This document shows, piece by piece, positions 50,842 to 55,986 of a DNA stretch of 55,986 bases. This DNA comes from JANXUC01 sp964619065 (GTDB lineage Bacteria > Acidobacteriota > Terriglobia > Terriglobales > Acidobacteriaceae), in contig CAZUCC010000027.1 of NCBI GenBank assembly GCA_964619065.1, positions 1-55,986 on the forward strand, read 5' to 3'. The first letter of the stretch is position 1, and every line of letters starts with the position of its first letter. Made by a program: the position numbers and the translations under genes. The notes beneath the pieces were generated by a model that was not told where the DNA came from, made no database searches, and saw only the letters and a list, made by a program, of their open reading frames with translations.

Positions 50842-51284
50842 TGAATAAACCAGCCAGGCAGGAAGCTATCCTCGGACTCGTCGCGCAGCAGCGCATCGCG
50901 AGTCAGGAGGACCTGCAGCGCGCGCTCAATCATCGAGGCATCGCAGCGGGACAGGCCACTCTCTCGCGCGACATTCACGCTCTCGGCCTGGTGAAGACCG
51001 AAGAAGGGTATACCGTCCGGCAGGGAGGCGTAGCGTCCGAGCCCGTGTTGCCGCCCGTGTCGCGCCTCGTGCGCGAATTTGTGCTGCACGTCCGGTCGGC
51101 GCAGAACCTTTTGGTCCTGAAGACCACTGTCGGCAGTGCGCAACCTGTGGCTGCTGCGCTCGACTCGCAAAAGTGGCCTGAGCAGATTGGGAGCATCGGC
51201 GGCGACGACACCATCCTCATTGTGTGCGTGGATAAACGCAGCGCGAGCAGCCTTGGGAAGCGAATCGAGAGGATGCTTGCCTGA
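50841..51284 (+). CDS. argR: Arginine repressor ArgR
   Basis: 147 residues from ATG 50841. Start chosen because it gives the normal family length and places the ARG boxes upstream; longer in-frame starts exist at 50802 and 50733. N-terminal winged HTH with ARQEAILGLVAQQRI (about 5-19) and GQATLSRDIHALGLVK (about 37-52, the SR recognition helix). The C-terminal oligomerisation/arginine-binding domain has TTVGSAQPVAAALD (about 95-108) and GSIGGDDTILIVC (about 116-128). It binds ARG boxes as an arginine-loaded hexamer. The stop overlaps the argC start (TGATG). Confidence 0.9.
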   Translation: MNKPARQEAILGLVAQQRIASQEDLQRALNHRGIAAGQATLSRDIHALGLVKTEEGYTVRQGGVASEPVLPPVSRLVREFVLHVRSAQNLLVLKTTVGSAQPVAAALDSQKWPEQIGSIGGDDTILIVCVDKRSASSLGKRIERMLA

Positions 51285-52345
51285 TGGCGCCTCGACTCAA
51301 GACGGCGGTCGCGGGAGCGACCGGATACTCCGGGTGTGAACTCACGCGGCTTCTGCTGCGTCACCCGCAGGTGGATACGCCTGTGCTGTTTCGTCGCGAA
51401 GCGGACGCGACTTCTCGTGGAGCACAGAAGGTCGAGGATCTTGCTGCTATGTTTCCGGCGCTCAGGGGAAACGGACCTCTTCCCGTGAAGCCATTCTCGT
51501 GGGACGAGCTGCAACGGAACGAAGTGAAGTTACTTTTCCTGGCCACACCGCATGAGACTTCGCGAGCCTTGGTCCCGGAAGCGATAACACGAGGGCTGCG
51601 CGTAATCGATTTGAGTGGAGCCTGGCGGTTGAAGCAGTCGGAACATCGCGCGGTGTATGGCTTTGAAGATGTGAATCCGCAGCGCGCTGCGGAGCTCACA
51701 GAGAAGGCAGTGTATGGCCTACCGGAATTGCACAGCGACTGTATTCACGGAGCGAATCTGGTGGCTAATCCAGGCTGCTATGCCACGTCCGTGATTCTTG
51801 CCCTGGCGCCGTTGCTGCAGGCGGAGGTGGTGGATCGGACGCGCGGGATCATTTCTGATTCGAAATCGGGCGTGTCCGGCGCGGGGAAAGAGGCGACGTC
51901 GAAGACGCATTTTGTTTCGGTGGCCGACAATCTTTCGGTCTACTCCCCATTTCGCCATCGTCATGTCGGCGAGATCGTGGAGCAATTGGGGCTGCAGACG
52001 CCGGAGATCACTTTTACACCACACCTGTTGCCGATTCCGCGCGGGATTCTTTCGACGGTGTATGTGTATCTGAAGCAACCTGCGAAACAAGCGGACATCG
52101 AGTCTTGTTTCACGAGCTTTTACAACGGAAAACCCTGGGTGCGCATCTTTACGACCTCGGTGCTTCCGCAGATTCAATTTTCGCTGCACACGAATTATTG
52201 CGACATCGGGTTCTGCCTCGATGAAGGTGGGCGACGACTGATTGTTGTTTCCTGTCTGGACAATCTGCTCAAGGGCGCCGCTGGACAGGCAGTGCAGAAC
52301 ATGAACCTGATGTACGGATGGCCGGAAGTGGAGGGATTGCAGTGA
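51284..52345 (+). CDS. argC: N-acetyl-gamma-glutamyl-phosphate reductase
   Basis: 353 residues. NADP-binding AGATGYSGCELTRLLLRHP (about 9-27), LFLATPHETS (about 84-93) and the catalytic NPGCYATSVILAL (Cys near 165). VSGAGKEATSKTHF and HRHVGEIVEQL complete the family pattern. It reduces acetylglutamyl phosphate to the semialdehyde, the third step of arginine synthesis. Overlaps argR by one base and argB by GTGA, so the operon is tightly coupled. Confidence 0.95.
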   Translation: MAPRLKTAVAGATGYSGCELTRLLLRHPQVDTPVLFRREADATSRGAQKVEDLAAMFPALRGNGPLPVKPFSWDELQRNEVKLLFLATPHETSRALVPEAITRGLRVIDLSGAWRLKQSEHRAVYGFEDVNPQRAAELTEKAVYGLPELHSDCIHGANLVANPGCYATSVILALAPLLQAEVVDRTRGIISDSKSGVSGAGKEATSKTHFVSVADNLSVYSPFRHRHVGEIVEQLGLQTPEITFTPHLLPIPRGILSTVYVYLKQPAKQADIESCFTSFYNGKPWVRIFTTSVLPQIQFSLHTNYCDIGFCLDEGGRRLIVVSCLDNLLKGAAGQAVQNMNLMYGWPEVEGLQ

Positions 52346-53127
52346 AAATTGTGGTCAAGATCGGCGGCGTTGCCCTGGAGGATGATTCCGTGCGGAAGAA
52401 GTGCGCCGAGGCCGTGGGGCAACTTGTCCAGGATGGCCACAAGGTCGCCGTTGTGCACGGTGGTGGCAGCACGATAACGAAGACGCTGGAGCGCATGGGC
52501 AAGAAGAGCGAGTTTTTGAATGGCCTGCGTGTGACTGATGCCGAAACTCGCGATGTTGCTTTGATGGTGCTCGCGGGAGTGGTCAACAAGAAGTTAGTGG
52601 CTACGATTGCTGCCACCGGACAGGCCGCGGTCGGTCTTTGCGGTGGCGACGGCATGGCGTTTCGCGCCCGGAAAAAATTTGTGGGAGGCCTCGATCTCGG
52701 GTTTGTGGGTGAAATCGCATCGTCCGACCCGCGTTGGGTCGAATCCATTTGGCAGCAAGGCGGCGTGCCAGTACTGGCTCCGATCTCGCTGGGCGCGGAC
52801 GGCGAATACTACAACGTGAATGCGGACGAGATGGCTTCCGCCTGTGCGGTTGCTTGCCAGGCCAACGCGCTGATTTTTCTGACCGATGTGCCGGGTGTGA
52901 AGAATGCCGATGGGTTGGTGATTCCCTGGCTGAGCACGAGTCAGATCGACGCGCTGATTGAAAAAACGGTGATCAGTGGAGGCATGTTGCCCAAGCTGGA
53001 TGCCTGTCGACGTGCTTTGCAGCGCGGAGTTGGACGGGTGCGCATTCTTCCGGCTGCACAAGTGGAAGTGTTACCTCAATTCTATTTCGCCAAAGTCGAA
53101 TGCGGAACGGAGGTTATGGTCGCATGA
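52342..53127 (+). CDS. argB: Acetylglutamate kinase
   Basis: 261 residues from GTG 52342, overlapping the argC stop. Phosphate-binding KIGGVALED (about 5-13) and VVHGGGSTITKTLE (about 37-50) with the GGG loop; NADEMASACAVACQA (about 160-174) and LTDVPGVKNADG (about 178-189) are ATP and substrate segments. It phosphorylates N-acetylglutamate. The N-terminal helix typical of arginine-inhibited hexameric enzymes is not obvious, so control may rest on ArgR; this is inference. Stop overlaps argD start (ATGA). Confidence 0.93.
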   Translation: MKIVVKIGGVALEDDSVRKKCAEAVGQLVQDGHKVAVVHGGGSTITKTLERMGKKSEFLNGLRVTDAETRDVALMVLAGVVNKKLVATIAATGQAAVGLCGGDGMAFRARKKFVGGLDLGFVGEIASSDPRWVESIWQQGGVPVLAPISLGADGEYYNVNADEMASACAVACQANALIFLTDVPGVKNADGLVIPWLSTSQIDALIEKTVISGGMLPKLDACRRALQRGVGRVRILPAAQVEVLPQFYFAKVECGTEVMVA

Positions 53128-54386
53128 CGCTTGCGAGCACAGCCCGCGCAGAAGCCAAGCTGTTGCTGCCCACCTATGACCGTCACCCCATTCTGTTCAC
53201 ACGGGGACGTGGCGTTTATTTGTGGGATGCGGATGGCAAGCGTTACCTCGATTTCTTGAGCGGGATTGGTGTGAACTCCCTGGGCCACGCGCATCCCGCG
53301 GTTCTCAAGGCGATTCAGCGCCAGTCCCGGCGGATGATTCACATTTCGAATCTGTTTTTCCACGAATATCAAGCGGAATTGGCTAAGGCGCTCACGCAAG
53401 CGTCGGGGCTGGACCGAGCGTTCTTCTGCAATAGCGGCACCGAGGCCTGGGAAGGCGCGCTCAAAATTGCTCGGGCCTACGGCCAGGCGAAAGATCCCAA
53501 GGCGCCCAAGACGCGCATTTTGGCACTGGACAATTCGTTTCATGGGCGCACATTTGGTTCCTTGTCGACAACCGGGCAAGCCAAATATCGCGACCCGTTT
53601 ACGCCACTCGTTCCGGGAGTGGAGTTCGTCGCTTTCAACGATATCGCTGATCTGGAGAGCAAATTCGACTCCAGCGTCTGCGCCTTATGCATGGAGACCG
53701 TCCAGGGTGAGGGTGGAATCTGCCCTGTCAGCGCGGAGTTTCTGCGGCGCGCGCGAGAGTTGACCGAGCGCAACGGAGCGCTACTCGTTCTCGATGAGAT
53801 TCAATGTGGCTTGGGGCGCACCGGGCGTTATTTCGCGTACCAGCACTACAGCGTGAAGCCTGATGTAGTCACGGTCGCCAAGCCGCTGGCGGCGGGGCTT
53901 CCGCTGGGAGCGATTCTTGTAACCAACGAAGCTGCTTCCTGCATACATCCCGGCATGCACGGCACGACGTTTGGCGGAGGTCCGCTGGGCTGTGCAGTAG
54001 CTCTGGAAGTTCTGCGAGTCACCAAAAGTTGTCTCGGGCATGTGAAGAAGCTGGGCAAGTATTTTCTCGGACAACTTGAAAAACTAGCCAAGAAACACAC
54101 TTCGATTCGTGAGGCGCGGGGACTGGGTCTGATGCTGGCAATCGATCTCGATTCCGCGCCCGTCGCCAAAGCCGTTGTGCAGCAGTTACTGCGGGAAGGC
54201 ATTCTCATCAACCGCACGCACGAAACCGTGCTGCGCTTCCTGCCCCCCTTCATCATTGAGAAGAAGCACGTCGATCAGGTGATTCACGCACTCGATGTTG
54301 CTTTAGGTGCCAATCGTTCCGGGCCTGAAGTTCAGCCCGCCCAATTCAAACAATCCACCACAAGGAGATCAAGGAGTCTAAATTGA
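53124..54386 (+). CDS. argD: Acetylornithine aminotransferase
   Basis: 420 residues from ATG 53124. Class-III PLP aminotransferase: GVYLWDADGKRYLDFLSGIG (about 32-51), NSGTEAWEGALKIARAY (about 103-119), SFHGRTFGSLS, LVLDEIQCGLGRTG (about 223-236) and the PLP lysine in VTVAKPLAAGLPLGA (about 253-267). It makes N-acetylornithine, and may also serve in lysine synthesis as in other bacteria. A short Arg/Ser-rich tail follows the domain. argF starts at the stop codon overlap with its own AAGGAG site. Confidence 0.93.
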   Translation: MTLASTARAEAKLLLPTYDRHPILFTRGRGVYLWDADGKRYLDFLSGIGVNSLGHAHPAVLKAIQRQSRRMIHISNLFFHEYQAELAKALTQASGLDRAFFCNSGTEAWEGALKIARAYGQAKDPKAPKTRILALDNSFHGRTFGSLSTTGQAKYRDPFTPLVPGVEFVAFNDIADLESKFDSSVCALCMETVQGEGGICPVSAEFLRRARELTERNGALLVLDEIQCGLGRTGRYFAYQHYSVKPDVVTVAKPLAAGLPLGAILVTNEAASCIHPGMHGTTFGGGPLGCAVALEVLRVTKSCLGHVKKLGKYFLGQLEKLAKKHTSIREARGLGLMLAIDLDSAPVAKAVVQQLLREGILINRTHETVLRFLPPFIIEKKHVDQVIHALDVALGANRSGPEVQPAQFKQSTTRRSRSLN

Positions 54387-55393
54387 ACAGCCAACTTTTC
54401 AACCACACACAGGTTGTACCCGCCCCTGCCCCGAAGTTCTCGTGCCGGGATCTGATCTCGACGCGCGATTTGAGTTCGCAGGACGCCGAGGGATTGCTCC
54501 ACCTCGCCGGTCTTATGAAGGCCCGGCCCGCCGATTTTCGCGGCGCGCTGAGCGGGAAACAGTTGGTGATGTTCTTTGAAAAACAATCCTTGCGAACACG
54601 GCTCACGTTCGAGGCGGGGATGGCGAGCCTTGGAGGAGTCTCGTTTTTTGTCGACCAGACGCAGGGCCGCTTGGACGCCCGCGAGAAACTTAGTGACATT
54701 GCACACAATGTCGAGCGTTGGGTCGATGTGATCGTGCTGCGTACATACGACCAAAAGACGATTGAGGGCATGGCGGAATATGCAAGCATTCCTGTCATCA
54801 ACGCGCTCAGCGGTCTGGAGCATCCCTGCCAGGCGCTGGCCGATTACTTCACGCTGCAAGAGCGTTTTGGAGATCTCAAGAAAGTTACTCTGGCCTACGT
54901 AGGCGATGGCAACAACGTGGCGAATTCACTGCTGTTGACGTGTGCCGTGCTCGGTTCGTCGATTCGTATTGCGACTCCAGCAGGTTACGGACCGGATGCG
55001 CAGATTCTTTTGGACGCGCAAGCGATCGCCCAGCAAACCGGCGCGGTTCTGGAAATCCTTACGGACCCACGCGAAGCTGTGGCGGGAGCGGATGCTATTT
55101 ACACCGACCAGTGGACTAGCATGGGGTGGGAAAGTGAACAGGAAGCGCGTGCCGCCAAGTTCCCACCTTACCAGGTGAACGAGGCTCTAATGGCCGAAGC
55201 TGGGCCAAGAGCGCTCTTTATGCATTGTCTTCCGGCACAGCGCGGCCAGGAAGTCACGGATGCGGTGATCGACTCAGAAAATTCTGTGGTCTTTGACCAA
55301 GCGGAAAATCGCATGCACATTCAGAAAGCGATTCTTTTCCAGTTGCTGGGTGGCGGCCTGAGCCGCATCCCCGTTAGGAGTGCCCATGTCTGA
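54383..55393 (+). CDS. argF: Ornithine carbamoyltransferase
   Basis: 336 residues from TTG 54383 with AAGGAG 6 bases upstream. The carbamoyl-phosphate motif reads SLRTR (about 70-74) instead of the usual STRTR; HPCQALADY (about 151-159), the ornithine loop YTDQWTSMGWE (about 239-249) and HCLPAQRG (about 279-286) are intact. The DxxxSMG loop supports ornithine rather than acetylornithine as substrate. The first 20 residues are an extension before the domain. Overlaps argG by 8 bases. Confidence 0.92.
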   Translation: MNSQLFNHTQVVPAPAPKFSCRDLISTRDLSSQDAEGLLHLAGLMKARPADFRGALSGKQLVMFFEKQSLRTRLTFEAGMASLGGVSFFVDQTQGRLDAREKLSDIAHNVERWVDVIVLRTYDQKTIEGMAEYASIPVINALSGLEHPCQALADYFTLQERFGDLKKVTLAYVGDGNNVANSLLLTCAVLGSSIRIATPAGYGPDAQILLDAQAIAQQTGAVLEILTDPREAVAGADAIYTDQWTSMGWESEQEARAAKFPPYQVNEALMAEAGPRALFMHCLPAQRGQEVTDAVIDSENSVVFDQAENRMHIQKAILFQLLGGGLSRIPVRSAHV

Positions 55394-55986
55394 GAAAGTC
55401 GTACTCGCCTACTCCGGAGGTCTCGATACCTCCATCATCATTCCGTGGCTCAAGGAGAACTATTCCTGCGACGTAATTGCCATGGTGGCCGACGTAGGTC
55501 AAGGGGATGACATTGAAGCCGTCATCAAGAAGGCCTATGACACTGGTGCGAGCAAAGTCGTGGTCGAAGATTTGCGCGAGGAGTTCTTGCGCGGCTATGT
55601 TTTTCCGGCGCTACAAGCTGGTGCCGTTTACGAGCATAAGTATCTCCTCGGCACTTCGCTGGCCCGCCCGGTCATTGCCAAACATCAAGTGGAAGTCGCG
55701 TTGCGCGAGGGTGCTTCGGCTCTGGCTCACGGATGCACCGGGAAAGGGAACGATCAGGTTCGCTTCGAGCACGCCTACCAGGCGCTTGCGCCGGAGCTCA
55801 AAGTCATTGCGCCATGGCGCGAGTGGACACTCAAATCTCGCGAAGATTGCCTCGATTACGCTGCGGCACGAGGCATTGAGGTGACCGCCAGCCGCACCAA
55901 CATTCACAGCCGCGACCGTAATTTGTGGCACATCAGCCACGAGGGTGGCGCACTGGAAGAAGCGGGCAACGCTCCACTTGCTGGCA
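55386..55986 (+). CDS. argG: Argininosuccinate synthase (partial, cut by window end)
   Basis: The first 200 codons from ATG 55386, running past the window edge without a stop. The PP-loop ATP-binding motif AYSGGLDTSI (about 8-17) is followed by VADVGQG, YEHKYLLGTSLARPVIA (about 83-99) and HGCTGKGNDQVRFE (about 118-131), all diagnostic. It joins citrulline and aspartate in the penultimate step of arginine synthesis. Last visible gene of argRCBDFG; argH would be expected just outside or elsewhere. Confidence 0.93.
   Translation, partial: MSEKVVLAYSGGLDTSIIIPWLKENYSCDVIAMVADVGQGDDIEAVIKKAYDTGASKVVVEDLREEFLRGYVFPALQAGAVYEHKYLLGTSLARPVIAKHQVEVALREGASALAHGCTGKGNDQVRFEHAYQALAPELKVIAPWREWTLKSREDCLDYAAARGIEVTASRTNIHSRDRNLWHISHEGGALEEAGNAPLAG

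Overview
The window looks like a chromosomal segment of an Acidobacteriota (Terriglobia-type) bacterium. This is inferred from three large Oar-like TonB-dependent receptors with N-terminal carboxypeptidase-regulatory domains, an ECF sigma factor paired with a Ser/Thr kinase carrying TolB-like and TPR domains, a TMTC-like TPR membrane protein and many GTG/TTG starts. I see no phage, insertion sequence or CRISPR array. Two probable one-base frameshifts in homopolymer runs (in the kinase and at the start of the TMTC-like gene) are either real lesions or assembly errors.

Layout. 0-2.6 kb: glycine oxidase, a coiled-coil membrane protein and a DUF421 protein. 2.9-5.6 kb: an ADP/GDP-heptose-type sugar cluster (SIS isomerase, HAD phosphatase, sugar nucleotidyltransferase) interrupted by a four-helix membrane protein on the other strand. 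5.7-8.9 kb: ECF sigma factor and frameshifted Ser/Thr kinase. 9-14 kb: small exported protein, AraC remnant, PolX, cold-shock protein, NUDIX hydrolase, nucleoside deoxyribosyltransferase, membrane protein. 14.3-18.3 kb: small His/Cys exported protein with a TonB receptor, tRNA-Ala(CGC), ribA. 18.3-21.5 kb: a 1041-residue polytopic membrane protein with an alpha/beta-hydrolase signature. 21.6-33.5 kb: two TonB receptors flanking three tandem paralogous lipoproteins. 34-42.2 kb: PstS-like protein, exported hydrolase, pseudopilin, TMTC-like protein, PhoU, OlsF-like ornithine-lipid acyltransferase. 42.5-45 kb: HD-GYP/GAF/GGDEF protein. 45.1-50.2 kb: assimilatory sulfite reductase, siroheme synthesis and APS reductase operon plus a LysR regulator. 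50.8-56 kb: argRCBDFG operon, cut by the window end in argG.

Two regulatory systems stand out. (1) In front of the sulfite reductase operon lies what looks like a complete cysteine attenuator: promoter, apparently leaderless 27-codon ORF with four consecutive Cys codons, a GC-rich segment able to pair with a terminator arm, an intrinsic terminator, then the first structural gene. (2) Five arrays of about four heptamers repeated every 11 bp, resembling PhoB boxes, lie upstream of the lipoprotein cluster, the third TonB receptor, the PstS-like gene, the TMTC-like gene and the olsF-phoU operon. Together with the identity of those genes, this suggests a phosphate-starvation island between 25 and 42 kb. 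The arginine operon appears to carry a tandem pair of ARG boxes at argR.
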